From: Brachyhypopomus gauderio
Taxonomy: Eukaryota > Chordata > Actinopteri > Gymnotiformes > Hypopomidae
Assembly: GCF_052324685.1 (NCBI RefSeq)
Contig: NC_135218.1
Span: 10,686,516-10,750,515, forward strand
DNA: 64,000 nucleotides
Direction: 5' to 3'
The translations under genes and the position numbers were made by a program. Below the pieces are notes generated by a model. It saw only the letters and a list, made by a program, of their open reading frames with translations. It made no database searches and was not told the DNA's origin. Shown here in pieces: positions 11,101-29,716 of this stretch. The first letter of the stretch is position 1. Each line of letters starts with the position of its first letter.

Positions 11101-13366
11101 CTGTCTTGGGCATCATCAGAGTGATCAGCAGTAGAGCTCTGATCTTGACTGCAGTCCAGTTTAATTAGTGCTCTACAGCGGTAGTGGCATGTGAACCTAC
11201 AGTCTGGTGGAACACACAGGGTAAGAGCCTATGAGAAGGTTGATATATTTGTAGTTCTTAGTTATCAGATCACTAAACATTTGGTGTGTGTGTATGCTTC
11301 TATCTTAAGGAGCATAAAAACATGCGTGTGTGTGATGATACAGATCCATCAATGACCTCCATGTAGTTTGTTTGAAAAAGGGCAGCCTTGCTGGATAATG
11401 GTTGCTAAAATGATTTCTGGTTACTGCTTCATTTAGTAAGACCTTGGGCAATGAAAGAAAATATGGCTGAAAAATAGGAAATGTTTTTTTTTTTTTTAAA
11501 TAAAGCATTTATCCATTTTAACCATTTAACAATACTGAACAATACTGAAATATGGATCCATTTTAACAATACTGAACAATAAACACAGCGAACACCTAGG
11601 CTTAACACATAGATAAGCTTAATGATTATTTAGTACCTATCTACTTCCCTAGAAACTGGGACTAGAAACTATTTTAGAAAGTGACACTGTGCTGGAATTC
11701 ACTAAACGATATGCAGAACCTGACCAAATGACTAAAACATAATGATATATTTATAGTTATCACTAAATATCAGCCAGAATAGAGAAGTGAAAATGTCTTA
11801 ATCAGGTTAAAGTCTGACTCAGTATATCATTTCTATAAAATGGCAGCTGTTTCACGTTTACACCAAAGCAAAGACCAGAGATGACAGACTGAATGGAAAC
11901 CACATGTTGAACAGGAGAGGACAGAAAGCAGGAATTCCATGAGTCAGATGAAATATAAAATGTTTCCAAGAGTTATAAAAGAGCGTAAGGATACAAGAAC
12001 GGTGAAAAGACTGCAAAACTGGAGTGAGTGTATGCATTCGTTTTGCATGAACAAAAAGCAGAGGCAAGCAGAAGAAAAAACAGCCAATCACAAGAGGAGG
12101 AGACACTGCAAGGGACTGTGGGGGAGAAAGGAAAGAAAGAACAGTTGCCTCAGCAGGAAACATGTTGTTTTCATATGTACCATTTTGTGGTTCACAACAA
12201 TTCATTCCAAACCCTCGTCTTATATACAGACACGTATAAGTTCCATATCCACACCCTCGCTTAAAGCCCTAAATTCAACCGTGTGCTAACAGAGGAAAAT
12301 TCTGTCATGTTCAGATATAAACATGTTTCATTCCCATAAATAGCATTATACAATTTATTAAAAATGATACCATGAACCACAGAAAAAAGAGAATTGTGTT
12401 TACAACCACAACCTATAAATTATCACCAACATAGTAATTTATAGAATATACCTGAAGATTTCTATTCATATGCCTATTACTGATATGAGAGAGAGACAGA
12501 GAGAGAGACAGAGATTGTAGTAAAGTGCACAACGTTTCCAGAGAAACTGGGCATTTCAGACAGAGGTCCTTCATCAGCTGTGCAATATTGCACAGCTGAT
12601 GACGGACCTCTGAAACAAAAGGAGAAGGAAACTGGGTAAAAGTAACAGATGTGACAGCGAACAAGACATCTGTCAAAGCCACAACACATCCCTTACTCAA
12701 TAAACCACATGAACACCCAATTCAGTTTAATTAGCTGGGCTACACATCTGTTCTTGGAGAGCAAGAACATATAGTTGACAATAATTGCTTGACACCTTAT
12801 CTGTAGCTATACTGGTCTGGAGCTCAATGTATCTGCTTGAATAGTGTCAGAGCTTTTCAGTCTGAATGAGTGTCCAGTCCTATACAGCTGGTTCTACAAA
12901 TCTAGATAATATATTTACTTTACAATGATTCGTTGAGTTGGCCTGGCATTATTATATTGTCCAATCACAGTCCATATTATCTGCTTTATGTCAAACACTT
13001 ATTGTACGGGGGAAAAAGAAAACCACAAACACTTTCACACAGTAACTCACTGGCACATCGCAGGCTCTGTTTGTACACCCCCCAGATGAAGTCTCCACAG
13101 AGGTCACACCAGGTGGGTTGAGCGTGGCTGCATGGCTGGAAGTTATGCCCCTCCCCCGTCTCCTCCACCAATCGTGGATCCTTCAAACTGTCTCCCAGTA
13201 GCCTGATTATCCTGACCCGGTTGAAAAGCTCAGGAACCTTCCCAGGGTTTATCCTCAAGGCATTGACTCTCTCCAGACGAGGCGTCCGGGGTGGCACAGG
13301 CGTCGCCAGCTCGATGCGGTCCTCCACTGCAAGCTCCTTAAGCTCAATGAACTCCCCCAAAGACAT
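1392..13366 (-). CDS. rassf1: Ras association domain family member 1, RASSF1A-type isoform
   Basis: Scaffold protein of the RASSF/Hippo network: it binds Ras-like GTPases through its RA domain, MST kinases through its SARAH helix, and microtubules. Coding exons on the minus strand are 13366-13051, 11203-11079, 2833-2729, 2554-2260, 2018-1903 and 1538-1392. All junctions are GT-AG and phases agree, giving 367 residues (human RASSF1A is about 340). The C1 zinc finger is complete: H74, C87, C90, C104, C107, H112, C115 and C123 with exact C1 spacing, split by intron 1. The RA domain is in exons 4 and 5 (about residues 225-315, FYLPKD and KFALFERTERH motifs). The last 48 residues are the SARAH helix (MPELQNFLRILKREEEEH). 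The intron between exons 2 and 3 is about 8.2 kb and holds the 1C first exon and an LTR element. The start is the first Met of a frame matching RASSF1A N-termini. Identification is by recalled family sequence. Confidence 0.95.
1803..1866. repeat. 21-bp tandem repeat, three copies
   Basis: The unit gtgttattgtgttttgtaga is repeated three times in the last rassf1 intron, close behind the exon 5 donor at 1902. Simple intronic minisatellite. Confidence 0.7.
4089..4181. repeat. (AT)n microsatellite, about 93 bp
   Basis: Uninterrupted AT dinucleotide tract in the rassf1 intron between exon 3 and the 1C first exon. The methionine-tyrosine-isoleucine reading frame across it is an artefact. Confidence 0.95.
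5392..5900 (-). promoter_or_regulatory. rassf1: Probable RASSF1C promoter region
   Basis: Directly upstream of the 1C start codon the sequence becomes CpG-rich (TCGCGAAC, ACGCGCGGG, CTATCGCGCGTCG) compared with its AT-rich surroundings. GATTGGCTG, an inverted CCAAT box, is at about 5724-5732 and a second GATTGGCTG is at about 5840. There is no TATA box at a suitable distance. The promoter role is inferred from position. Confidence 0.5.
6936..6997 (+). mobile_element. Orphan L2-type LINE 3' tail
   Basis: GTAAGTCGCTCTGGATAAGA, then GCGTCTGCTAAATGC and (ATGTAA)n. This matches the 3' end of the L2 element at 57605-57670 almost base for base. Nothing LINE-like precedes it, so it is a severely 5'-truncated copy or a SINE using the same tail. 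It lies in a rassf1 intron, opposite in sense to rassf1. Confidence 0.75.
7600..7870. repeat. Degenerate tandem repeat, unit about 46-48 bp
   Basis: Five to six diverged copies of a unit built around gtgttccactgtacttgaaa, caccttgcaggtgtacagtt and agagcca. Divergence makes the open frames on both strands look protein-like, but they are repeats of a non-coding unit in a rassf1 intron. Confidence 0.7.
8101..8136. repeat. (ATT)n microsatellite
   Basis: About 12 copies of a TAT/ATT trinucleotide in the rassf1 intron. Confidence 0.9.
8774..9113 (+). repeat. 5' long terminal repeat
   Basis: 340-bp LTR. GTCTATTTAATG at about 8932 may serve as a TATA-like box and ttaaattaaagtgac near 9041 as a loose polyadenylation context; both are inferred. 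CTGGCGCCACCGGCACA forms the 3' edge. Confidence 0.88.
9144..10388 (+). CDS. Acidic repeat protein of the LTR element, function unknown
   Basis: ORF of 414 residues from the first Met inside the element (MPGYTTRPKKGKKPSKRR); the frame is open further back into the LTR. I do not recognise it. In order it has: a basic N-terminus (KKGKKPSKRR); about 60 residues of possibly folded sequence (MLLRSREAKTVEMAEYFRQ); a strongly acidic region with about five diverged modules of the form EEDYPPSxCSAPxVxYGEE; a second acidic stretch (GEEEEEMETAGD); six tandem copies of the nonapeptide SAGRAAPGT from a 27-bp repeat at about 9955-10112; and a hydrophobic cysteine- and valine-rich C-terminus. No zinc knuckle, aspartic protease or polymerase motif is visible. 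The position is that of gag. The tail may be non-coding sequence that happens to be open. GC content is far above the flanks. Coding status rests on the long frame and protein-level repeats only. Confidence 0.55.
   Translation: MPGYTTRPKKGKKPSKRRHASAPAPHRAATVTPELMEQDPLCSIMLLRSREAKTVEMAEYFRQTAVRMWKERHPCPTRDLSPLRVGSLELCSTEKTPESEFEGEESESEEEEEDQAPSVCSASTVDYGEEEDYPPSVCYAPTVDYGGGEGNEEDYPPSECSAPAVGYGEEEEEEDDEYPPSDCSAPAVGYDEEVEEFESEEEGSPPPSECSAGTVKGRWTPETVPSSDRSGGERMDCSRGGSPEQSMEWDQGEEEEEMETAGDLPGGPLGASAGRAAPGTSAGRAAPGTSAGRAAPGTSAGRAAPGTSAGRAAPGTSAGRAAPSGGSAAKTGGGPSAAAPAAPDLSPLVALLLARSLAPVSCLCMPVFVSLPICVPNPFFPFVPLCVSVPVCVFVNVPLNVSNVFSPVFPGRVF
9955..10112 (+). repeat. 27-bp tandem repeat, six copies, inside the element ORF
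   Basis: The unit GTCCGCCGGTCGCGCAGCAC plus CCGGCAC is repeated in frame and encodes SAGRAAPGT. Copies differ only at one synonymous position (gcagca or gctgca), in blocks of three each, which suggests very recent duplication. Confidence 0.9.
10531..10871 (+). repeat. 3' long terminal repeat
   Basis: 341-bp copy of the 5' LTR with a single-A insertion and one substitution near the end. It is followed by the target duplication CCTAC at 10872-10876. Confidence 0.9.
12554..12615. repeat. Near-perfect palindrome (hairpin arms about 30 bp, no loop)
   Basis: The arms CAGCTGATG...GGACCTCT and their reverse complement meet at GCAATATTGC, with a small mismatch and a 3-base indel. The left arm continues into a sequence (cccagtttctctggaaacgt in reverse) related to plus-strand 18084-18140, so one arm derives from a dispersed repeat. 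It lies in the first RASSF1A intron. Confidence 0.75.
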
Positions 13367-15005
13367 GCTTCAATTAGCACCAGCCTTCTTCAACACAGTT
13401 CACACAAGCCCAACTGACTGTTGAAATAAACTGTCTGCAGGGTCTTTAAATCAGTGTGTAGTATGATTTGGAGTCAAGTATATCTTACTGCGTCCACTCC
13501 AATGGTCAGTGTCTTTAATGTTTTAAGGGATCCCGTTGCTTCAGAATTTACATGAGTGAAGGTCTAAAAGTTTTTGATGGTTTGGATGTAAGTGCAAATG
13601 TAAATGTCTTTTTCAAAAAATATTTATCTTAATCATTTTTAGATTTCAATTGAATGGCATTTTTGCATTTAAGAAACATGTATCTTTATAAAAATATGTC
13701 ACTTGAGCTTCATAGACTGGTAAATAGCTTAAGACTACAAGCAAGTAATTAGACTAGTTGTTTGGGACTAGCTAGGGACTTTCTAGCTAGTGAGTTTTTG
13801 TGCGTTGAAAATAAATAGTGGTTTAGTGATAGCAGAATCTTGATTTTGTTTTAGCAGAATCTTGCAAAACGTCAGTTCAGTGAATAGAGGCCTTGTGAAG
13901 GGGTACTGTCATTTTTACATCCGAATCAAAGTTCTTAAAGGAAAAGATAAAGATGCTCATTGAGAGGCATTTCCGTCCCGTTAAGATTTGCCATATAGTT
14001 CGCATACTGTAAGAATGTAGACATGAGGTCCGATTCAAACTAGGTTTTGTTGAGCACAGGAATTCCTTAATAGCCTACATACCATATTTTTACTACACAA
14101 GGATATGGACTATTTAGTTTAGATACGGTTTAATCTAAAAAGACCGGGCAAAAAATAAGTGTTCAGTTTGTTCTTAGAACAACACGGATCCATCTGTGCT
14201 GCGAGATAATCCAACGTGCACATTAAGCGCAGAAGCGGAGATTTACGTCGATCATGACAACCGTTATAAATAACTTTAACTTGTACGAAGAGTAACTGTA
14301 GATTACTTATCAGCATTTTGTGTGTTTAGAGAATAGTTGCTAATGGTGAAGTCCACAGTTCATCTTGTAGATGTCTTGCGGCACGAAACGGTCCTAAAAG
14401 TTTCTTATTTCCAGCGAGGTGCGAACTGCTGCTGAGACCTGCAGAATTCTTACATAATCCAGAATAAGATTTAATAACGGTGCGCGTCGCCCGTCCACTT
14501 CCTGAGTGTGTTCACACACTCCTCCTCAGTCCGCGTAATGGTGCCTGGGGCCCGGGCACCCCCCTCCTCCTCCTCCTCCGATAAGAGTATACAGCACAGC
14601 GGGGGAGAACACACTCATTCAGTTACACGAGGCTGACTTAATACCATTGTAATTGGTTGCTTAATACACTCGTTTATGGTCTGACTGAAGCAATTGTGTT
14701 TAGTAATGCTTAAGTAAGCCGACAACGTACGCTTCGTGTGCAAGAAGAGTGCAAATAATTAAACCAAAGCCACGTTGTTTTATTTTTAAAGAGTTTTATT
14801 ATTTTGCAAAGGTGAGTTTCCTCAAACACACTGGCTAGGCAGGGAAGCTTCTGTTCCTCAATTCTCACCATAACCATAGCAACCTATAAGATAAAGGTCA
14901 TTGAGATAATGGAGTTTAAAGTCACTTTATCCGTGTGCTCTTCTCTGTGACACTGCGTCTGCAGTCTCTCTCTCTCTCCCTCCTCTCACAAAGCTGCACG
15001 GTCTC
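13367..15005. other. Intergenic region and probable RASSF1A promoter
   Basis: Between the RASSF1A start codon and the zmynd10 stop codon. The first part holds the RASSF1A 5' leader. CCCTGCAG at about 13435-13442 on the minus strand could be a leader splice acceptor. A GC-rich patch at 14480-14600 (GCGCGTCGCCCG, CCTGGGGCCCGGGCACC, then CTC repeats) is the best promoter candidate. AATAAA on the minus strand at 14778-14783 is the likely zmynd10 polyadenylation signal. No further gene is visible. Confidence 0.5.
14778..14783 (-). terminator. zmynd10: Candidate zmynd10 polyadenylation signal
   Basis: AATAAA on the minus strand about 225 bases past the zmynd10 stop codon. Confidence 0.45.
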
Positions 15006-20807
<5,802 letters not shown>

Positions 20808-20931
20808 CCTTGCAGGGCGACTCTCGAGGTTAAATGTATAAGCCAGACACCGTGTGAACTATGAAACAGACTTTTATTAAAATCCCGAAAAACAGCGTAG
20901 CTAGCTAGCTAGCTTCTCCCAGCGAACTCGC

Positions 20932-20945
20932 GTTACTATGGTAAC
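20932..20945. promoter_or_regulatory. zmynd10: RFX-type X-box
   Basis: GTTACTATGGTAAC fits the palindromic X-box GTNRCC-N(0-3)-RGYAAC with one mismatch (T for C at position 6). It lies 125 bases upstream of the zmynd10 ATG. RFX factors and FOXJ1 are known to drive motile-cilia genes through such sites; use of this site is inferred. Confidence 0.65.
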
Positions 20946-21181
20946 TGGTGTACGCAGACACGTGTATAGATTTCTGCTTCCAGTAACATCACTGAACATA
21001 GTGTATGTTAGGGAACTTACCAAATCTGTTGGAGATTAAGAAAATAAGGACGAGGCAGACGTAAAAGAAATTTGTTTATTTGTTAGTTACTACATTTCAT
21101 TTAGGCACAGTCATCCTCTCTAGCAGCCTAATTTACTGTCAAAAGGTCACAGTACAGCAACCTCAGTCAGTTTCTTTGCAG

Positions 21182-21187
21182 TTTATT
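21182..21187 (-). terminator. nprl2: Candidate nprl2 polyadenylation signal
   Basis: AATAAA on the minus strand about 160 bases past the nprl2 stop codon. Confidence 0.4.
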
Positions 21188-21348
21188 CACCACTAGAAGT
21201 AATAAACTTTTCTTAGGTTTCTTCGGGATGGCTCCGTTACGTGCACATCGGCTTATGTTCCTGGAGTTCAGAGGTGAGCAGGTTTGATCCCGGGTTTTCT
21301 GGGTCTCATGTTGATGTAAACACGATTAGGTTATACCACCAGATTATA

Positions 21349-24552
<3,204 letters not shown>

Positions 24553-25547
24553 GATCGAATAGCGTGAAGCTGTCTACAACACGTATTGTTTTGCTTCCAG
24601 TACATGCTTTTATTTCAAAATTTACTACACTGGGTTTTTTAAATCTCTACATATATCCTGATAAAATTCACCTAATCACTCACCAATAAAATATTTACAA
24701 ATTAAGAAAAAAAAATGTACAATATAGTATTTAGTTTTAATTTGAACTTAAGCTTAAAATTGTAATTTAAAAATAATTTGAAAATGTAATCAAATTGATA
24801 AATGAGATCAAATTGATAATGTGATATGCAGTCCTCAGTTTGTTGTTGATGTTGCAGGACTTAACACTAGGATTACTAACATTTTCTAACACACTTTTTA
24901 AAGATTTTAAAATATATGCCCCCGAGTAGCGATTCTAAAGATCTCGACTTTTATCATATACCGGAAACAAGAAAACAGCTCTTTAATGTTGCTTACCGTG
25001 GGTGACTGTAGGAAGTACACGAGCAAGTTTGAATGTAAGATCAACATGAAAGCACGTTGTAGCAAGTAGGCTATATGACTACCTAAATTTAATGTTTAAT
25101 TTGCAGTATTTTACGGTATTTACCATTATTTGCTGGGTTCCTGATCAAACAATCAAGAGTATAACAAAGGCCCTGGATATTTCTTACTAAGTAAGCTAGC
25201 TAGTTAGCTTATAAAAAGTCCAATATGTGCGATGCTATGTAGCTGACAGGCTAACCGGCCGGTAGTAGTTACCTCAGAGTGGCGCTAGCAGACATGAAGT
25301 CAGGAGCTAAACCAGCTAGCGCATGCAGCAAGCTCAAATATTTCACTACTTTGATTATCAGTTCTCTACTACTGTTCCTTCAGCTGCAATTATTTGGTAT
25401 AATAAAAAAAAAACTAACGAGTCTTAAGGTTTGGTCAGCTGTAGACACTGTTTTCCATGTTTTTATACGAAAAATTCTGCGTTTCTGTAGGTAATGTTAA
25501 AGGCCCTGAGAAGATAATTCTGATTACAAGTTACAAAGCGGCCAGAC
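24553..25547. other. Head-to-head intergenic region of nprl2 and thumpd3
   Basis: The 1-kb gap between two start codons on opposite strands must hold both promoters. It is mostly AT-rich. TTTCTGTAG at 25482-25490 is a good splice acceptor, so thumpd3 may have a non-coding first exon further left, perhaps near 25250-25340 where CGCTAGCAGACATG and GCGCATGCAGC (NRF1-like) occur. No clear TATA box. Confidence 0.45.
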
Positions 25548-28500
25548 ATGTCTGCGTGTGAACGCCAGGGGGCGCTGCAGCCCTTCTGTGCCACCATAGG
25601 CGCCACCGTCCCTACAGGGTTTGAGCACACAGCAGCAGAGGAGGTCCAGGAGAAGATAGGAGCAAGTGCCACAATTAGCAGAGACCGAGGCAGGATATAT
25701 TTTGACATAAGAACGGACAGCCTCTCTAAGGTTGGTGTATTATGTGTGCAGCAAATAAAGAAAATGCTTGTTTCTGTTGTTCACCAGGAATGTACAAATG
25801 AGTAGCAAATGGACTGCTGAAAACCATCGTAATGACATACAAGATTTTTAGAAACCCTACATGCCCAGACATGTTATTTTTAAGCAAATAACCACGACGG
25901 TGAGAAATTTGTTGCTCAAGATTGTGCTCGCACATGTGACACGTCCTAAATGCCCAATGATTCATATTGGCTAGATAGATGTTCTTAATAGAATAGAAAT
26001 TAAAGTGTGCATATATGGACACTTGCATGCAAGGGGGGGGGGTGTCATTTTCTAGTCAGGTGTCAAATTATATGTTTGCAACCAAGTGATTTTCCAATAT
26101 TGCCCAATACTAGAATGATGGAGTTAAACAGGTTGTATGAGTTGCCTTGTAGAATAAAGCACAAAAAAGGGGGGAGGGGGTGCATGTGTTCTCGAATCAA
26201 CTCAAAAATTGAGCCCTAACCTGCAGCTAAGTACACTTTCATATTTGCATTCAAGCAGAATACAATACATCAAGGATACAAAATTTCCCCATCAGTGTTG
26301 TCTCAAACTAAATCAGTGTTTTTCCTTTTTAGGTACATCACCTGAAATCTGTGGACAATCTGTTTGTTGTAGTACAGCAATATGACAACTACCAATTCAA
26401 AGACACAAAGGTATGCATTCAACCCAGCAATGGAGGCGTTCGTAGGTTCTAGTTTGCACGTATCAGCCGAAGAGCTGGTAATATGCAGAACATTTATGAG
26501 CGGTGCATTTCTTTTTGTGACTTGTGTGGGAGCACAGAATGGCTTTCAATAGCAGATCCGTTTTCCTAACAGGAAGAGGCATTATCAGACCTGCAGCAGC
26601 TGCCTCCTACTCTGCCTTGGGCCAACGCTATGGAGGTCTGGAAGATGAACAACTCTCTGAAGAAGAGGAGAGGTCGCAGGCGAGGACCTGTGGCAGCCAG
26701 ACCGAAGCCAAGCGGGGACACGGCAGACCCCGAGAAGCTGGGGGACGACCCCGATGCACCAGCGGTGGAGGTGAAGCAGGACGACGGGCGCGAGGCAGAC
26801 CCGGACCCGGACCCGGAGGAGCGAGGCCAGGAGGTGGAGGCCCAGCCCCTGAAGTTCCGTGTGACGTGCAGCAGAGCTGGCGACAAGCACAGCTTCACGT
26901 CCAACGACGCAGCCCGAGACTTTGGTGGTGCCGTGCAGGAGTTTTTTCAGTGGAAGGCGGATATGACTAAGTTTGATGTGGAGGCAAGCCTGAATTTGTT
27001 CTGTTTAATATGCAGTGTTGATAAGAGTTGACTGCTTAATTCTTGTAAATGCGTATGGTATTATTGTTAACATGTTTCAGAGAAAGGAAGTGATTGAAGC
27101 TATTTAAGATAAGGTTATCTTAAAATAAAGTTAGGAGTGGTTTAGTCTTAAGTTTTTGTTTTCTGTTTAAAGATTTTTAATTGCTAATCTTCCCATTATT
27201 CATTAGGTACTGTTGAATATCCATAACAGTGAGGTGGTGATCGGCATTGCTCTTACAGAGGAGAGCCTACACCGAAGAAACATAACACACTTTGGCCCCA
27301 CGACTCTACGCTCTACCTTGGCCTATGGCATGCTTAGGTCTGACATTACCTACTTTAAATCAAGTGAACCTAAAATTTTCATTTCCAGAGCTCAGTCAGA
27401 GATTAGTATCTATACTATCTGGGGTCTATTCAGTTCACATGGTGAATGGCAGTTTGAAAATAACACACTCCTTTTATTTTTTGTAGACTTTGCAAGCCAC
27501 AGATGTCCGATGTGATAGTAGACCCCATGTGTGGGACTGGAGCCATACCTTTAGAGGTGAGGATTTGTGTGAACTGCTTTGTGTGTAAACCTGCATTTTA
27601 TTTTGTCTATTGTGTAATGTTTAAAGCATATCCCGTTAAACCAGTCTTACCTTTTCAGGGAGTCACAGAGTGGTCACAGTCATTCTTCCTTTCGGGAGAT
27701 AACAATGATATGGCCATCAGTCGAACGGTGAACAACATCAGTCATATTCTAAAGAGAAGGCAAGATGGCGGAAGGTGAGGCTGTAAACAGTGTGTTTTTT
27801 AAAATATATAAATGGAGTCTTTTTTACTTGTTTCCACATTACTTCACATTCTGACCAATATTTGCAAACACACACAGGAAATCAGGATTTGTGTTCATGT
27901 TTAGTATGTATCCAAATAGTTTTCTGTATTATTGCAGTACTAAGTTTGTTAAATAGACATTAGTTTACATTAAAAGATGCACTGATGGAATTTCTTGTTT
28001 TGATGCAGCACTTTTCCAGGTTTACCTATAGATACTGCTCAATGGGACTTGTGTCATCTGCCCATGAGGACGAGCTCTGTTGATATCATCACTACTGACA
28101 TGCCCTTTGGAAAGAGGTACAGCCCTCCTCCTTAACTAAAGTGGTCACTGAATTGGTACTGGAATTTTCATACACTCAATATTGCTACAGTGTGATCTAT
28201 ATCTGCCGCTAATCTGAGTAGTTCATGCTTTTGAACTGACCCGCATGCACTAAGCACGATACACCACGGTGCGCACGCGTCCAGAATTACACACACACGG
28301 AGGCAGTGAGGGGAAACCACAAGTCTGATGATGGTGCTGATATGCAATGAAGGCTGATGAATTTGCAAACGTCCATTTCACACATATAACATGAGGAGGA
28401 CTATGTTAAGTGTGCTTCTTAAAACTGTCCAGATGTGTGGTGAGTCAGCTTTTATTACCAAAAAGTGGAAGAGAATAGCAGGCCATACTTTGTCATTAAA

Positions 28501-29570
28501 TTGTATTAGGAATCATGGGAGAATGAATCATGTTCGAAGTGTTTGAGGTTGGCAGACTTCACCAGGCCACTGCAGAGTGATGAGGAATATTGTGTTGGAT
28601 TGTCAGAAGGCACAAATGCTCGTCTCTTCTTCCTGAGGTTGCATTGCCACATACCAGAAATGTCTGACTTTTCAGTGCATCACCAAAGATTCTATTTAAA
28701 AATGTTTAAAATATTGTGATGTGGTGTGGAAAACATGGCATTTGGGTTACTTGGTGGAGAATAATAATACTACGGTACACACAATAGGACGTTAGTCATG
28801 TTTGTTGGCTGTTTGTTTCTGCTGTTGTTTAGAGAGGCTTCCATAATACCATCTTCTCTGTTTTACTGACCCTTGCAATGGTCTTTCAGCCTTTCATACA
28901 TTCATACATTTATTTACATTTTTTTGTATCCTAAAAGAATGGGTTCCAGGAAGAAAAACTGGGATCTGTACCCATCGTGTCTTCGGGAAATGGCTCGGGT
29001 GTGCAGGCCAGGCACAGGAAGGGCGGTGCTTCTCACCCAGGACAAAAAATGCTTCATTAAGGTAAGATCATCTGTTCACGGACACCTGAGATGTCACAGC
29101 TGTGGGAAGCCTTTCATTTTGGTGGTGACTTTGTTGGTGTTTTAGGAAGAAACCTGATGCTTTGGCATTCAAATCGTTTCTGGTATGCCACCATAGCCAT
29201 TATCATGTGATCCAAGAACAATATTTCAATTGTAGAGTGATTTTAAAACAAATGGGGACATCTTTTGCCAGGGATATTTATAAGTATGAGTATCCTACAA
29301 ATAGCCTGAGCAGGGAGAAATGGCAAATGCAGCGTTATTAAATCCAGTTTGTTTACTTGTCGTGTATGTGTTTATCTTGTGCAGGCACTAGCAAAGATGG
29401 GGGGGCTGTGGAGGAAAGCGCACACTGTTTGGGTGAACGTAGGAGGGTTACATGCTGGGGTGTTCGTGCTGAGACGCACGGGGACATTTTATGATGCTGG
29501 TCCAGAAGCTGAGCAACCTCAAAAGGTTCCTGAGTCACAAGGAGCAGATGTGGAGGAGAAAATGGTTTAG
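25548..29570 (+). CDS. thumpd3: THUMP domain-containing protein 3, tRNA (guanine-N2) methyltransferase
   Basis: SAM-dependent methyltransferase; the human protein with TRMT112 makes m2G at tRNA position 6. Nine exons: 25548-25730, 26333-26410, 26573-26983, 27207-27337, 27487-27556, 27659-27774, 28009-28116, 28938-29061 and 29385-29570. Phases agree throughout, giving 468 residues (human 507). The N-terminus has IGATVPTGFEHTAAEEVQEK and RDRGRIYFDI. The THUMP region runs through exons 2-4 with a charged, low-complexity linker in exon 3. The Rossmann-fold motifs are VDPMCGTGAIPLE (about residues 279-291) and the catalytic TDMPFGKR (D360-P-F-G). Eight introns are GT-AG except the third, whose donor is GC (GAG|GCAAGC): the only GT nearby would delete the conserved V-E before VLLNIHN. 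The start codon is the first Met of the frame. Confidence 0.95.
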
Positions 29571-29710
29571 TCCGCAATGTCTAAAAGATGGACACCCCCA
29601 AGTTTGGTCATATATCTGAATTCATTTCACAGCCAGAAGATTTTAGAATGCTTACAGTGTGAGTTTGTGAATATGCATATATTGATCTCAGTTTACCAGC
29701 CTGTATGTTT

Positions 29711-29716
29711 AATAAA
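29711..29716 (+). terminator. thumpd3: Candidate thumpd3 polyadenylation signal
   Basis: AATAAA 141 bases past the stop codon, followed by a GT/T-rich stretch (gagtttttctttttgttttt) at about 29732, a good downstream element. Confidence 0.6.

Larger units (their letters stand above)
20808..21348. other. Intergenic region between zmynd10 and nprl2
   Basis: 540 bp holding the zmynd10 promoter side (X-box at 20932) and the 3' end of nprl2 transcribed toward it. CTAGCTAGCTAGCTAG occurs at about 20898. No other gene is visible. Confidence 0.6.

Noticed and set aside
14119-14316. 65-codon minus-strand ORF upstream of RASSF1A
   Set aside because: No family resemblance, no splice context, and within the expected range of chance ORFs.
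26524-27031. Overlapping ORFs around thumpd3 exon 3
   Set aside because: They are other frames of the GC-rich exon 26573-26983, whose true frame matches THUMPD3 across both splice sites.
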